Shown here piece after piece: positions 16,840 through 26,884 of a stretch of DNA of 64,000 nt (its first letter is position 1; the number at the start of each line of letters is the position of its first letter). Made by a program: the position numbers and the translations under genes. The stretch is taken from positions 62,001 through 126,000 of the forward strand of contig NZ_VULR01000008.1 in the NCBI RefSeq assembly GCF_009696605.1, in the 5' to 3' direction. The notes under the pieces were generated by a model that was not told where the DNA came from, did no database searches, and was given only the letters and a program-made list of their open reading frames with translations. Origin of the DNA: Anaerosalibacter bizertensis (GTDB taxonomy: Bacteria > Bacillota > Clostridia > Tissierellales > Sporanaerobacteraceae).

Positions 16840-19212
16840 ATGGGTACAAAAAGTATAACTTTAAATATATCTGGTATGTCCTGTGCTGCATGTGCACAGA
16901 GAATAGAGAAGGTACTTTCAAAACATGAAGGCATAGAATCTTCAGTAGTCAATTTATTGGCAGAAAAGGCTACAATAGAGTATTATGAAGATAAAATTTC
17001 CTTAGAAGATATAGTAAAAACTATTGAAAAAACAGGTTATGAAGTCAGGTTGAATAAAGTAAATCTTTTAATTGAAGGAATGACCTGTTCAGCTTGTTCT
17101 GCAAGGGTTGAAAAGGCTTTAAATAAAATAGATGGAGTAGTAGAAGCTAATGTAAACTTAACTTTAAACAGGGGAACTATAAGCTATATATCTGACGAAT
17201 TAGATCCTAAAGAATTTGTAAAGGCTGTAGAAAAGGCTGGATACAAAGCAGAAATAGAAAAGGAAAGGGATGCAGATAGGGAAAAAGAAGCAAGAGAAAA
17301 AGAGATAAAGTCTTTAAAAACTTCTTTTATTATATCAGCTATATTAAGCATACCACTATTTTCAGCAATGTTCTTCCATATGGCTGGAGTACACACTATA
17401 CTTAATAATGGATATTTTCAATTAGCATTGGCAACTCCAGTACAATTTATAATTGGGTATAGATTCTACAAAGGTGCTTTTAACTCATTAAGAGGTGGAG
17501 GAGCCAATATGGATGTGCTAGTGTCTATGGGAACTAGTGCGGCATATTTCTTTAGTTTATATAATTTATTGTCAGGAGTAGAAGAATACTATTTTGAAGC
17601 TTCGGCAGTTATCATTACTTTAATCCTTCTAGGAAAGACCTTTGAAGCAGTAGCTAAGGGAAAGACTTCAGAAGCTATTAAAAAGCTAATGGGTCTTCAA
17701 CCTAAGACTGCAAGGATTATAAAAGATGGTGAAGAAATAGATATTCCAATAGATGATGTAGAAGTAGGAAATATTATTGTAGTTAGACCAGGAGAAAGGA
17801 TTCCAGTAGATGGAGTGATAGTAGAGGGGAGTTCATCTATTGATGAATCTATGATTACAGGGGAAAGTATTCCAGTAGATAAGAAGGCTGGGGATGAAGT
17901 AGTTGGAGCAACTATAAATAAATTTGGTACATTTAAATTTGAAGCAAAAAAGGTAGGAAAAGATACAGCATTGGCTCAAATCATTAAATTAGTAGAAGAT
18001 GCTCAAGGTTCAAAGGCCCCAGTTCAAAGATTAGCAGACAAAATATCAGGAGTATTTGTTCCTACCGTATTAGTTATTGCATTACTAACCTTTTTAATAT
18101 GGTATTTTGTAAAAGGAGATTTTACCCATGCCCTAATTAGCTCAGTAGCCGTACTTGTTATAGCTTGTCCTTGTGCATTAGGATTAGCAACTCCAACGGC
18201 TATTATGGTTGGAACAGGAAAAGGTGCAGAAATGGGTATTTTAATCAAGGGCGGAGAGCATTTAGAGAAAACCCATGAACTAGACACTATAGTATTTGAC
18301 AAAACAGGAACTATAACTAAAGGAGAACCTGAAGTTACAGATATAATAACTTTTGGAGAAGATAAGGACAATATTCTGAGATTAGGAGCAATAGCTGAAA
18401 AAACATCGGAACATCCATTAGGCCAAGCAATAGTTATGAAGGCAAAAGAAAAAGATATGGAGTTAATAGATCCTGAAATGTTCTTAGCTATACCAGGAAA
18501 AGGGATCCATTCAGTAATAGATGGAAAGCATATCTATATAGGAAATAAAAAATTAATGAAGGATGCAAGTATAGAAGTGGAAATAGCAGAAGAAGAGCTT
18601 ATACGATTAGAAGATGAAGGAAAAACTGCTATGCTTCTTTCCATAGATGGGGAGATAAAAGGTATAATAGCTGTAGCAGATAGTGTAAAAGAAAGCTCTA
18701 AAGAAGCTATAGACCAGTTAAAGAATATGGATATAGATATATATATGATAACTGGGGATAATGAGAGGACTGCAAAAGCTATTGCCAACGAAGTTGGAAT
18801 TAAAAATGTATTGGCAGAGGTACTTCCAGAACATAAGGCAGAAGTAGTAGAAGATATTAGGGCTAAAGGAAAGAAAGTAGGTATGGTAGGGGATGGAATA
18901 AATGATGCACCAGCATTAGTTGCAGCAGATATAGGATTTGCCATAGGTACTGGTACAGATGTAGCTATGGAAGCAGCAGATATAACCCTTATGGGAGGAG
19001 ATTTGAAGGATATAGCTAAGGCTATAAGATTGAGCAAGAGGACTATGAAAACTATTAAACAAAATCTATTCTGGGCCTTTGCATACAATACAGCTGGAAT
19101 CCCTATTGCAGCCATGGGCTTTTTAAATCCTATGATAGCAGGTGCAGCAATGGCCTTTAGTTCAGTATCAGTTGTAACAAACTCTTTAAGGCTTAAAAAT
19201 TTTAAAGGATAA
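16840..19212 (+). CDS. copA: Copper-exporting P1B-type ATPase CopA
   Basis: 790 residues. Two N-terminal heavy-metal domains with CxxC at C15/C18 and C83/C86, then eight membrane helices. The ion-binding CPC motif is at C443-P-C445 and the phosphorylated Asp at D487 in DKTGT; TGES and GDGINDAP are also present. It pumps Cu+ out of the cytoplasm using ATP. GGAAGGAG precedes ATG 16840. First gene of the CsoR-controlled operon with copZ and csoR. All catalytic residues are intact. Confidence 0.97.
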   Translation: MGTKSITLNISGMSCAACAQRIEKVLSKHEGIESSVVNLLAEKATIEYYEDKISLEDIVKTIEKTGYEVRLNKVNLLIEGMTCSACSARVEKALNKIDGVVEANVNLTLNRGTISYISDELDPKEFVKAVEKAGYKAEIEKERDADREKEAREKEIKSLKTSFIISAILSIPLFSAMFFHMAGVHTILNNGYFQLALATPVQFIIGYRFYKGAFNSLRGGGANMDVLVSMGTSAAYFFSLYNLLSGVEEYYFEASAVIITLILLGKTFEAVAKGKTSEAIKKLMGLQPKTARIIKDGEEIDIPIDDVEVGNIIVVRPGERIPVDGVIVEGSSSIDESMITGESIPVDKKAGDEVVGATINKFGTFKFEAKKVGKDTALAQIIKLVEDAQGSKAPVQRLADKISGVFVPTVLVIALLTFLIWYFVKGDFTHALISSVAVLVIACPCALGLATPTAIMVGTGKGAEMGILIKGGEHLEKTHELDTIVFDKTGTITKGEPEVTDIITFGEDKDNILRLGAIAEKTSEHPLGQAIVMKAKEKDMELIDPEMFLAIPGKGIHSVIDGKHIYIGNKKLMKDASIEVEIAEEELIRLEDEGKTAMLLSIDGEIKGIIAVADSVKESSKEAIDQLKNMDIDIYMITGDNERTAKAIANEVGIKNVLAEVLPEHKAEVVEDIRAKGKKVGMVGDGINDAPALVAADIGFAIGTGTDVAMEAADITLMGGDLKDIAKAIRLSKRTMKTIKQNLFWAFAYNTAGIPIAAMGFLNPMIAGAAMAFSSVSVVTNSLRLKNFKG

Positions 19213-19233
19213 AATAAAAAAGGAGAGATTATC

Positions 19234-19440
19234 ATGGAAAAAACAATATTAATAGAAGGTATGTCTTGTGGTCACTGTGTTAAGGCAGTGAAAGAAGCAT
19301 TGAAAGAATTAGACGGGGTTAAATCTGTAGTTGTAGATTTAGAAGGAAAAAAAGCAGTTGTTGAAGGGGATAATTTAGATGATAATAAAATAAAAGAAGC
19401 CATAGATGAAGCAGGATATGATATAATTGAAATAAAATAA
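19234..19440 (+). CDS. copZ: Copper chaperone CopZ
   Basis: 68 residues, a single heavy-metal-associated domain with the metal-binding GMSCGHC motif (C12, C15). It carries Cu+ in the cytoplasm to CopA and can pass copper to CsoR. AAAGGAGAG precedes the ATG, 21 bases after copA; csoR follows after 20 bases. Length and motif are standard for the family. Confidence 0.95.
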   Translation: MEKTILIEGMSCGHCVKAVKEALKELDGVKSVVVDLEGKKAVVEGDNLDDNKIKEAIDEAGYDIIEIK

Positions 19441-19460
19441 TGTAGATGGTGATAAAGAAA

Positions 19461-19733
19461 ATGATGAATGATGAGAAAAAAAAGGCAATGAATCTTTTAA
19501 AGACTGCAAGAGGTCAAATAGATGGTATTGTGAGGATGATAGAAGATGATAGATACTGTGTAGATATATCAACTCAAATACTATCAGCAATAGCCCTTTT
19601 AAAAAAAGCTAATATAAATATATTGGACCAACATCTGAAACACTGTGTTAGCGAAGCTATATTGAAAGGTGAGCATGAAGGAGAAGAAAAAATAAACGAG
19701 ATAATTACTATAATAGATAAATATATAAAATAA
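19461..19733 (+). CDS. csoR: Copper-sensing repressor CsoR
   Basis: 90 residues from ATG 19461 (GGTGAT seven bases upstream; a frame-consistent ATG at 19446 overlaps that site). Helical DUF156-family repressor with the Cu+ ligand set C33, H58 and C62 (H-x3-C), which separates CsoR from formaldehyde and nickel sensors of the same family. Cu+ binding releases it from DNA. Its predicted operator is the GC palindrome before copA, so the operon is autoregulated. A perfect hairpin terminator overlaps its stop codon. Confidence 0.93.
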   Translation: MMNDEKKKAMNLLKTARGQIDGIVRMIEDDRYCVDISTQILSAIALLKKANINILDQHLKHCVSEAILKGEHEGEEKINEIITIIDKYIK

Positions 19734-19763
19734 ACTGATGCCATATGGCATCAGTTTATTTTA
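19732..19763 (+). terminator. Terminator of the cop operon
   Basis: Perfect 13-bp stem AAACTGATGCCAT with its complement, then TATTTTAT, overlapping the csoR stop codon. Confidence 0.9.
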
Positions 19764-20041
19764 TATACTAAATAGATGAATAACATATTTGTTTTAAATT
19801 ATTGAAATATTAAATATTTGATGATAGTACTGAAGTTGAATGGTGTTTATAATCATATTTCTTGTTGTAAGTTAAATAATGGAACAAAATAAATTAAATT
19901 GTTAATAGCCAGCTATAAATATTAAAAGGAAAATATGATATAAAAGCCCTAAGAATTAATATATTTAATTTAATATTTCAAGATAGATAGTGTATGTTGA
20001 TTTAATCTTAAAATTTGGGGGGATTTTAATACTTTTTACTA
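19764..20041. other. AT-rich intergenic gap before padR
   Basis: About 280 very AT-rich bases between the cop terminator and the padR promoter. I see no reading frame with a ribosome site, no stable hairpin and no repeat worth naming. Confidence 0.5.
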
Positions 20042-20087
20042 TTGACAAATATCATATATCGTGTTACTATGTATAGTGTTACTACAT
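20042..20087 (+). promoter_or_regulatory. padR promoter with candidate autoregulatory operator
   Basis: TTGACA (20042-20047), 17 bases, TACTAT (20065-20070). ATGTA (20069) and TACAT (20083) form an inverted repeat over the start region, and GTGTTACTA occurs twice (20061, 20076). PadR regulators bind ATGT...ACAT sites, so autoregulation is likely. Confidence 0.65.
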
Positions 20088-20112
20088 ATAATACTTATGA
20101 GGTGTTTTAATC

Positions 20113-20445
20113 ATGAATACTGAGTTATTAAAGGGAGTTGTAGAAATCTTCATATTGGGTTTAGTTTTTAAAAAGGATAGCTATGGATATGAAATAGCGA
20201 AAAATATAAAAGATTTGTCCAACGAAAAATATGCTATAGCTGAAGGTACTCTATATCCCGCCTTAAAGCGGTTGGAGAATAAAGGGTGCTTAAAATCATA
20301 TATGCATTTTAACCAGGAAAACAAACGAAAAAGAAAATATTATAAGATAACGGAAGATGGTAAAAAGGAATTTTTTTCAAAGTGTCAAGAATTTAAAGAG
20401 TTAGGTTCTTTAATAAAATATCTAGAGGAGGGTATATGTAAATGA
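20113..20445 (+). CDS. PadR-family transcriptional regulator
   Basis: 110 residues. The winged-helix opening ELLKGVVEIFILGLVFKK (residues 3-20) and the YGYEIAKNI and EGTLYPALKRLENKG motifs are diagnostic of PadR; YYKITEDGKKEF ends the wing. These are usually repressors that respond to small molecules or membrane stress. The stop overlaps the start of the next gene (ATGA), a membrane HAAS protein. That pairing is widespread in Firmicutes. The ATG follows a GAGGTG site. Confidence 0.92.
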   Translation: MNTELLKGVVEIFILGLVFKKDSYGYEIAKNIKDLSNEKYAIAEGTLYPALKRLENKGCLKSYMHFNQENKRKRKYYKITEDGKKEFFSKCQEFKELGSLIKYLEEGICK

Positions 20446-21323
20446 AAAGTTTGATAGATAAATACATATCTTCTGTGATAGAACAAATAGGTATAAATGA
20501 AGAAGAAAAAGCAATAGTTAAAAATGAAATAAAATCTCATTTAGAAGAATCTAAGAGTACCTACATGAAAAATGGATTATCTGAAAAAGAAGCTGAAAAA
20601 GAATCTATTAATGATTTTAAGTATAGTAATTTTATTTCCGATATGAAAGAAGCCTATACTATCAATAAACAGTCACATTTTTATATAAAAGACTATTTTA
20701 AATCAATAGCTTTAATGGTGCTTTTATATTTTATGTCGTTATACCTTTTTGCACATATTTTAGGAGTTCCAGATAATTTACCACAAAGTAAATCTTTCTT
20801 TTTTTCTTATTTAATAATATATATATATATAAAAATTAAATTAATAAAAAACAATACTCTAGAGACCATGAAAGTATTAGTTTTTATAGGTATAGTTTCT
20901 TTATTAATAATAACTATAATAGATAGTTTTGTATTTTTTATATTAAGTCAATTTACTAAATTTACTTACTCATTTGATGTTAACTTATTAAAGTTATTAT
21001 TATTTAGTTTGCCTTTATTTTATTTATTAGATTATTTAATAAATAAAATAGATTTTTTATCAAGAATTAATATATATAATCTTAGCTTTATAAATTTTTT
21101 ATTTATAATACTAATTATCGTACTTAATATATTGTATATAATAATACCAAATAGATTTTATGCAATCAGTTTACTACTCTCTAAATTAAATTTAAATATA
21201 AAAAACAAAAATATATTATACATCACTACTAGTAGCAATGTTTTCCTGCCTAATGTAGGTTTAATATTATTAATTATATTTGTCGCCAAAAAACTTTCAA
21301 ATAAAAATAAAGTGAAAGATTAA
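20442..21323 (+). CDS. HAAS-domain multi-pass membrane protein
   Basis: 293 residues. Residues 1-80 are a charged helical HAAS (DUF1700-type) domain (IVKNEIKSHLEESKSTYMKNGLSEKEAEKES, seen in part), followed by about six membrane helices such as FINFLFIILIIVLNILYIIIP. HAAS proteins are encoded with PadR regulators and are thought to pass envelope signals to them; the mechanism is not established. Translationally coupled to padR by a 4-base overlap. The stop codon sits inside a bidirectional terminator. Confidence 0.82.
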   Translation: MKSLIDKYISSVIEQIGINEEEKAIVKNEIKSHLEESKSTYMKNGLSEKEAEKESINDFKYSNFISDMKEAYTINKQSHFYIKDYFKSIALMVLLYFMSLYLFAHILGVPDNLPQSKSFFFSYLIIYIYIKIKLIKNNTLETMKVLVFIGIVSLLIITIIDSFVFFILSQFTKFTYSFDVNLLKLLLFSLPLFYLLDYLINKIDFLSRINIYNLSFINFLFIILIIVLNILYIIIPNRFYAISLLLSKLNLNIKNKNILYITTSSNVFLPNVGLILLIIFVAKKLSNKNKVKD

Positions 21324-21344
21324 AATCTTTTAATCTTTCACTTT
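21309..21344. terminator. Bidirectional terminator
   Basis: Perfect 14-bp inverted repeat AAAGTGAAAGATTA and its complement between two convergent genes. The left arm includes the HAAS-protein stop codon. Confidence 0.85.
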
Positions 21345-21349
21345 ATAAT

Positions 21350-21853
21350 CTATTTAGGACATCCTATACAATTAAGATCCTGTGTATACACATGCATATT
21401 TGCAATAACTTGGAAATTATTATAATTTGTGAGTCTAATTTTATACCATCCTGGATCTAGTTTTTTAAAATATACAGTTCCTTTTCCATTTTTAACTATT
21501 CTAGAATTAACAACTTTTCCATCTTTCATTAGTTCTATCTTGAAATTTTTATTACCGCCTATGCTATAGCTTACCTTAAAAGTTGAGTAATAGGTATTAC
21601 TTCCTACTGCATTTCTTGTATTGAAACCTTGTTTATTGGGGTGGTCCATATACCTTTGACTATGAGCAGGTATTTTTACTGGTTTGCCAGACCAATCATA
21701 CATTGTACAAGGTTCCACTACTAAATCTGTTGAAAAATCGAACTCTTCTAATGAATCACTACTAGCATAAATATCTTTACTTTGTGGAAATGCTATTAGT
21801 ACAAAAAATAATGAACCTAATAGTAATAAAGAAATCTTTTTTTTCATGTCCAT
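21350..21853 (-). CDS. Secreted protein of unknown function
   Basis: 167 residues from ATG 21853 (AGGAGG four bases upstream). A signal peptide is evident: MDMKKK then a hydrophobic core to FPQSKDIYA, with cleavage likely after about residue 29. The mature part is beta-rich, has aromatic residues throughout and ends in NCIGCPK, a C-terminal CxxC. I do not recognise the family; the pattern KLDPGWYKIRLTN looks like a small carbohydrate-binding or Ig-like fold. No neighbour suggests a role. It converges on the padR pair. Confidence 0.7.
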   Translation of the reverse strand: MDMKKKISLLLLGSLFFVLIAFPQSKDIYASSDSLEEFDFSTDLVVEPCTMYDWSGKPVKIPAHSQRYMDHPNKQGFNTRNAVGSNTYYSTFKVSYSIGGNKNFKIELMKDGKVVNSRIVKNGKGTVYFKKLDPGWYKIRLTNYNNFQVIANMHVYTQDLNCIGCPK

Positions 21854-21886
21854 ATAACCTCCTTTTAGTATTTGAGGAAATTGCAC

Positions 21887-22310
21887 ATTTAACTTATCTA
21901 CAATACCACTTCAATATAGAGTATGTAAATTTTAAATATATGCTATATGTTGTTATGCTATATCTATTTAGCTTTGGATTTTAAATTATGCAATTTTCTC
22001 ATTTAAATACTAAATTATCATACAAACACGATAAACTTTGTCATAATATGTAATACTTAAGTCGTAAATTATAACAAAGTTTTCATGTTTTATTGTAAAA
22101 GCATTGCTCTAACTAATTTTGTGGTACTGGTATATAGACCTAAGCCAGTGAGGTGGATTTGAAGAAATGATTGCTTGTTTGGGTTTGTGAGGAAGCTGAT
22201 ACATCAGCTGGTACATTTTATTATTTAAGTTTGTAATTTAATTTATGATTTTAACATGAGAGGTGCTCTTTTCTAACAAGACATATTTATTTCGTGATAT
22301 TTATTTTATA
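21887..22310. other. Intergenic gap with an atypical-composition patch
   Basis: About 420 bases with no supportable gene. Most is AT-rich, but 22110-22215 is clearly richer in G and contains GCTGATACATCAGC and phrases unlike its surroundings. On the minus strand a 35-codon frame (MYQLMYQLPHKP...) is open but has no ribosome site. I take this patch as a remnant of something lost. Confidence 0.4.
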
Positions 22311-22727
22311 TTATCTATTTTTTAAATATGGAACAATCAATTTAGTCATATCTTTTATTAAATTTATCTCTGTTTTAGAACAACGTTGTAATATATTAAG
22401 TAGTTCTTTAATATCTTCATCTAACGCTTTATTATAATTTTCTTCACTATTTTCTAGTACATGAAATTCTTTTTGTAAATCTAATTCTTCGTTAGATTTT
22501 TTACAACCTTTCAATATATAATCTACAGATACATGAAGAGAATTAGATATTTTAACCAAGGTGTCAACGCTCATTTTCCTATCCCCTCTTTCTATTTGAC
22601 CTATATAAAAAGGGGACAATCCAATAATTTCTGCAAGTTTTTCTCTAGTTAAATTTAACCTTTCTCGTTCTGCTCTTATTCTTGCTCCTATCTCTATAAA
22701 GTTTAAATCTTTTTCTTTTTTGTCCAT
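22311..22727 (-). CDS. XRE-family transcriptional regulator
   Basis: 138 residues from ATG 22727 (GAGGAG eight bases upstream; GTG 22736 would abut it). An N-terminal helix-turn-helix (about 10-65: RIRAERERLNLTREKLAEIIGLSPFY seen in part, then IGQIERGDRKMS) is followed by a helical C-terminal tail of unknown role. It is divergent from the Spo0E-like gene, and the shared region holds that gene's promoter, so it may regulate itself and its neighbour. Such regulators are common near sporulation genes in Clostridia. The target is inference. Confidence 0.85.
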   Translation of the reverse strand: MDKKEKDLNFIEIGARIRAERERLNLTREKLAEIIGLSPFYIGQIERGDRKMSVDTLVKISNSLHVSVDYILKGCKKSNEELDLQKEFHVLENSEENYNKALDEDIKELLNILQRCSKTEINLIKDMTKLIVPYLKNR

Positions 22728-22809
22728 ATACTCCACTCCTCATGATTAACTGTATTATTTTACTATTTACAACTAAATAAGCTGTTAGCATAAAAAAATA
22801 CTTGCCAAT

Positions 22810-22838
22810 TTGCACAAAAAACGCTATTCTATTATATA
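22810..22838 (+). promoter_or_regulatory. Promoter of the Spo0E-like gene
   Basis: TTGCAC (22810-22815), 17 bases, TATATA (22833-22838), 46 bases upstream of the start codon. Confidence 0.65.
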
Positions 22839-22883
22839 AGTAAAAAATTAATAATAATAAAAAGTTATATGGGAGGAAGTCTG

Positions 22884-23024
22884 GTGTTGGATAAGGTTGA
22901 AAAAATAAGGGAGAAATTAAATAAGCAGGTAAATTTTAAAAATATCAATACTAAAGAAGTTTTAAAAATAAGTAAAGAGTTAGATGAGGTCATATTAGAA
23001 TATTATAAAGAAGGAATAAAATAA
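22884..23024 (+). CDS. Spo0E-like aspartyl-phosphate phosphatase
   Basis: 46 residues from GTG 22884 with GGAGG seven bases before it. The sequence holds the Spo0E-family core SKELDEVILEYYK (residues about 31-43), close to the SQELD motif that contacts Spo0A~P, preceded by a charged helix IREKLNKQVN. Family members dephosphorylate Spo0A~P and delay sporulation. Length is right for the short Clostridial form (Spo0E itself is longer). It has its own promoter and a clear terminator, and it is divergent from an XRE regulator. Confidence 0.85.
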   Translation: MLDKVEKIREKLNKQVNFKNINTKEVLKISKELDEVILEYYKEGIK

Positions 23025-23048
23025 AAAAGCATATTAAAATAAATTTAA

Positions 23049-23082
23049 TAGGAAAAGCTAGTACTAGCTTTTCCTATTTCTT
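23049..23082 (+). terminator. Terminator of the Spo0E-like gene
   Basis: Perfect 13-bp inverted repeat TAGGAAAAGCTAG with its complement, followed by TTTCTTT. Confidence 0.85.
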
Positions 23083-23093
23083 TGTATTTATTA

Positions 23094-23148
23094 TTGATTT
23101 TTTTCTTAAAAAACCATATAATAGATATAAAGGTCAGAGAAAGTCAAA
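23094..23148 (+). promoter_or_regulatory. dnaJ-like/clpB promoter with CtsR operator
   Basis: TTGATT (23094-23099), 17 bases, TATAAT (23117-23122). GGTCAGAGAAAGTCAAA (23132-23148) matches the CtsR heptad repeat RGTCAAA-NAN-RGTCAAA with one mismatch and lies over the start region. Confidence 0.88.
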
Positions 23149-23189
23149 ATCAGATAAGCGTTTATTTTATTATAAAGGAGGGATGAGAT

Positions 23190-24122
23190 TTGGAATATAA
23201 GGATTATTATAAAATACTGGGAGTAGATAGGAATGCAGATCAAGAAGAAATTAAAAAAGCATATAGGAAATTAGCTAAAAAATATCATCCAGATTTAAAT
23301 CCAGGAGATAAAAGTGCACAAGAAAAATTTAAGGATGTTAACGAAGCCTATGAGGTATTGGGAGATGAACAGAAAAGGAAAAAGTATGATATGTTTGGTA
23401 GTAATGGTAATTTTACTAATGGTCAAAATTTTGATCCCTCCCAATTTGGATTTGACAATTTTGGCAACGGAAGAAGTTATACCTACACCTACACCACTAA
23501 TGGTGAAGGTTTTAGTGACTTTTTTAATATGTTCTTTGGAGGAGAAGATTTTGGAATAAGTGATTTATTTGGTGGAGGTAGAAGAAGACAAAACTTCTAC
23601 AATGAACCAAAACAAAATATAGAAAGTGAAATTAGTATATCCTTAAGAGAAGCCTATAAGGGAACTAGAAAGAAGGTATCTTTTAGAATAGGGAATGAAA
23701 CTAAGACTATTTCAGTAAATATACCAAAAGGTATTCTTCCAGGTAAAAAGATAAAAATAGATGGTAAAAAAATAGGAATTAATGGAGATTTATATTTAAA
23801 GGTTAATATTTTAGAAGATGCTAAATTTAAACTAGATGGATTAGATTTAACTACTAGAATAAAAATACTACCTTGGGAGGCAGTATTTGGAACTGAAGTA
23901 TTAGTAGAAACACTATCGGGAAAAATAAAAGTTAAGATACCTAGTGGTATAGAAAGTGGTAAAAAAATAAGGATACCGAGAAATGGATATAGTGATATGA
24001 AGGGAAATACAGGAGATTTATATATAGAAATAGTTATAGTAAATCCACCATATTTAACAGAAGAGCAAAAAAGACTTTATAAAAAGTTAAGGGATATTTC
24101 AAATTATAATCCAAGAGAATAG
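23190..24122 (+). CDS. cbpA: DnaJ-like co-chaperone without zinc finger (CbpA type)
   Basis: 310 residues. J domain at 1-70 with the HPD motif at 33-35 that stimulates Hsp70 ATPase, then a Gly/Phe/Asn-rich linker (about 75-140), then two C-terminal substrate-binding beta domains. The CxxCxGxG zinc repeats of true DnaJ are absent, so this is the type II/CbpA form. TTG start with AAGGAGGG seven bases before it. Four bases separate the stop from the clpB ribosome region, so both are in one CtsR-controlled operon. A role in disaggregation with ClpB and DnaK is likely. Confidence 0.9.
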   Translation: MEYKDYYKILGVDRNADQEEIKKAYRKLAKKYHPDLNPGDKSAQEKFKDVNEAYEVLGDEQKRKKYDMFGSNGNFTNGQNFDPSQFGFDNFGNGRSYTYTYTTNGEGFSDFFNMFFGGEDFGISDLFGGGRRRQNFYNEPKQNIESEISISLREAYKGTRKKVSFRIGNETKTISVNIPKGILPGKKIKIDGKKIGINGDLYLKVNILEDAKFKLDGLDLTTRIKILPWEAVFGTEVLVETLSGKIKVKIPSGIESGKKIRIPRNGYSDMKGNTGDLYIEIVIVNPPYLTEEQKRLYKKLRDISNYNPRE

Positions 24123-24135
24123 GAGTGTGATATAT

Positions 24136-26718
24136 ATGGATATGGAAAGATTTACTCAAAAAAGCCAAGAGGCTATAGGTAGAGCTCAAGAGTTAGCTAT
24201 AAAATATGAAAATCCTCAAGTTGAAGATCTACATCTATTTTTAGCCCTTATTGAAGATAGGAATGGACTTATTCCAAAACTCATAAATAATATGGGAGAA
24301 AATGTAGATTTAATAAGGGAAGATGTAAAAAGGGCTGTAGATAGTCTTCCAAAACAATATGGTTCCAATTCTCTTTATAATAGCAGAGCTTTTGCAAAAA
24401 TACTTTTAAGAGCAGAAGATGAAGCTGAAAAACTTGGAGATCAATTTATTAGTGTAGAACATTTATTTATATCTATGCTTAAAGAAAGAGGAATTTCTTC
24501 TGAAAAAATCCTTAAAAAATATAATATCAATCTTGAAAGGACTATGGAAGAATTAAAAAATATAAGAGGAAATCAAAGTGTTAATTCAGACAATCCAGAA
24601 GGAACTTATAATCCATTAAAACAATATGGAAGGGATTTAGTTAAAGAAGCTAAAGATGGAAAATTGGATCCTGTTATAGGAAGAGATGATGAGATTAGAA
24701 ATACAATTAGAATCCTTTCAAGAAGGACTAAAAATAATCCAGTTTTAATAGGAGAGCCAGGAGTAGGAAAAACTGCTATAGTAGAAGGATTGGCTCAAAG
24801 AATAGTTAATGGTGATGTGCCAGAAGGACTTAAAGATAAAACTATATTTGAATTAGATATGGGTTCATTAGTAGCAGGAGCAAAATTTAGAGGAGAATTT
24901 GAAGAAAGGTTAAAAGCAGTTTTAAAAGAAGTAGAAAAATCAGAGGGAGAAATAATATTATTTATTGATGAAATTCACACCATAGTAGGTGCAGGAGCAG
25001 CAGAAGGAGCAATGGATGCTTCAAATATTTTAAAACCTATGCTTGCAAGAGGAGAACTTCACTGTATAGGAGCTACTACCCTTGATGAATATAGACAGTA
25101 TATAGAAAAGGATGCAGCTCTTGAAAGGAGATTCCAAAAAGTATTAGTAGATGAACCAGATGTAGAAGCTACTATAGCTATTTTGAGAGGACTTAAAGAG
25201 AAATATGAAATTCACCATGGTATTCGTATATCAGATAGTGCTGTAATAGCCTGTGCTACTTTGTCAGATAGATATATATCAGATAGATTTTTACCAGATA
25301 AGGCAATAGATTTAATGGATGAAGCTTCAGCTATGATAAGGACAGAAATAGATAGTATGCCTGTAGAATTAGATGAAATAAGAAGAAAGATTATGCAACT
25401 CGAAATTGAAAGAGAAGCTCTAAAAAAAGAAACAGATGAAAGTTCTTTACAAAGATTGGAAAAACTAGAAAAGGAGTTATCCAATTTAAAGGAAGAATAT
25501 GAACATAAGAAAGAACAATGGGAAGAAGAAAAAGAAGATATAAAAAAGGTAAAAGATATAAAAGAAGAAATAGATAATACTAAAAGAGAAATAGAAGAAG
25601 CCGAAAGAGAATATGATTTAGAAAAACTATCAGTATTAAAATATGGAAAGTTGCCAGAACTTGAAAAGGAGTTAGAAAAAACTAAAGAGTTAAATAAGAA
25701 TGAAGATAGGATGTTGAAAGAAGAAGTAACTGAAGAAGAAATTGCAGAAGTAGTATCTAAATGGACAGGAATTCCTGTAACCAAATTAGTAGAAAGTGAA
25801 AAAGAAAAACTACTTAACTTAGAAAATATACTTCATAAAAGGGTAGTAGGGCAAAATGAAGCAGTAAAAAGTGTTTCGGATGCAGTTATTAGGGCAAGAG
25901 CAGGACTAAAATCTTTCAACAGACCTGTAGGAAGCTTTATATTTTTAGGTCCAACAGGGGTAGGAAAGACTGAGCTAGCTAAGTCTCTAACAGAAACACT
26001 ATTTGATGATGAAAGAAATATGATAAGGATAGATATGAGTGAATATATGGAGAAATTTTCAGTATCAAGACTTATTGGTGCTCCTCCAGGATATGTAGGC
26101 TATGATGAAGGAGGACAGCTTACAGAAGCAGTAAGAAGGAAGCCTTATTCTGTAATATTGTTTGATGAAATAGAAAAAGCTCATCCAGATGTATTTAATA
26201 TACTGCTCCAAGTATTAGATGATGGAAGGCTTACAGACAATCAAGGAAGAATTGTGGACTTTAAGAATACAGTTATAATAATGACTTCTAATCTAGGTTC
26301 TTCTTATTTGTTAGAAGGTCTAGAAGAAGATGAAGAAATAAGTGAAGAAGCAAAAGAAAGAGTAAGAGAAGAGATGAGGAGAACTTTCAAACCAGAGTTC
26401 TTAAACCGTATAGATGAAATAGTTATGTTTAAACCTTTAGGAAGAAAAGAGATATTTAAGATCATAGATTTACAACTTAAAGATATTCAATATAAATTAA
26501 AAAACAGACAAATTAATATAAAACTAACAGATGAAGCAAAAGAATTGGTATTAGATAGAGCTTATTCATTCAAATATGGTGCAAGACCAGTAAAAAGATT
26601 TTTACAACGAGAAATAGAGACTGAATTAGGGAAAAAGATTATAGCTGGCGAAGTAAAAGATAAGGACAATATAGTAGTGGAAGTGGAAAATGGAGATCTT
26701 AAATTTAATATAGAGTAA
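24136..26718 (+). CDS. clpB: Protein disaggregase ClpB
   Basis: 860 residues. Clp N-domain repeats (about 1-145), first AAA+ domain with Walker A GEPGVGKT (206-213), a long coiled-coil middle domain (about 410-520) that distinguishes ClpB from ClpA/C, and second AAA+ domain with GPTGVGKT (605-612). It threads aggregated proteins with DnaK/DnaJ help. ATG 24136 is ten bases after AGGAG; a GTG at 24127 is too close. Downstream of the dnaJ-like gene and under the same CtsR box. Terminator follows. Confidence 0.96.
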   Translation: MDMERFTQKSQEAIGRAQELAIKYENPQVEDLHLFLALIEDRNGLIPKLINNMGENVDLIREDVKRAVDSLPKQYGSNSLYNSRAFAKILLRAEDEAEKLGDQFISVEHLFISMLKERGISSEKILKKYNINLERTMEELKNIRGNQSVNSDNPEGTYNPLKQYGRDLVKEAKDGKLDPVIGRDDEIRNTIRILSRRTKNNPVLIGEPGVGKTAIVEGLAQRIVNGDVPEGLKDKTIFELDMGSLVAGAKFRGEFEERLKAVLKEVEKSEGEIILFIDEIHTIVGAGAAEGAMDASNILKPMLARGELHCIGATTLDEYRQYIEKDAALERRFQKVLVDEPDVEATIAILRGLKEKYEIHHGIRISDSAVIACATLSDRYISDRFLPDKAIDLMDEASAMIRTEIDSMPVELDEIRRKIMQLEIEREALKKETDESSLQRLEKLEKELSNLKEEYEHKKEQWEEEKEDIKKVKDIKEEIDNTKREIEEAEREYDLEKLSVLKYGKLPELEKELEKTKELNKNEDRMLKEEVTEEEIAEVVSKWTGIPVTKLVESEKEKLLNLENILHKRVVGQNEAVKSVSDAVIRARAGLKSFNRPVGSFIFLGPTGVGKTELAKSLTETLFDDERNMIRIDMSEYMEKFSVSRLIGAPPGYVGYDEGGQLTEAVRRKPYSVILFDEIEKAHPDVFNILLQVLDDGRLTDNQGRIVDFKNTVIIMTSNLGSSYLLEGLEEDEEISEEAKERVREEMRRTFKPEFLNRIDEIVMFKPLGRKEIFKIIDLQLKDIQYKLKNRQINIKLTDEAKELVLDRAYSFKYGARPVKRFLQREIETELGKKIIAGEVKDKDNIVVEVENGDLKFNIE

Positions 26719-26720
26719 AT

Positions 26721-26757
26721 AAAAACTGTTAAGTTTTTACTTAACAGTTTTTATTTT
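26721..26757 (+). terminator. Terminator of the clpB operon
   Basis: Stem AAAACTGTTAAG with CTTAACAGTTTT, then TTATTTTT. Confidence 0.88.
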
Positions 26758-26770
26758 TCATGAAATTCCC

Positions 26771-26871
26771 TTGACAAATCTTTAAAAGTTAAATACAATT
26801 AAATCAATCATAAACAGTCATAAATAGCTATTATAAATCGCTGAAATTGATAAAACAATTATAAACAATCA
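26771..26871 (+). promoter_or_regulatory. fru operon promoter with repeated operator-like elements
   Basis: TTGACA (26771-26776), 17 bases, TACAAT (26794-26799). Downstream of the start point ATAAA recurs at 26810, 26820, 26833, 26850 and 26861, several within (C/T)ATAAACA(A/G)TCA. These are candidate sites for the DeoR-type repressor encoded first in the operon. Confidence 0.7.
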
Positions 26872-26884
26872 GAGAGGTGTATAT

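Noticed and set aside
22110-22215. G-rich patch resembling mobile-element sequence
   Set aside because: No terminal repeats, target duplication or transposase motif could be seen.
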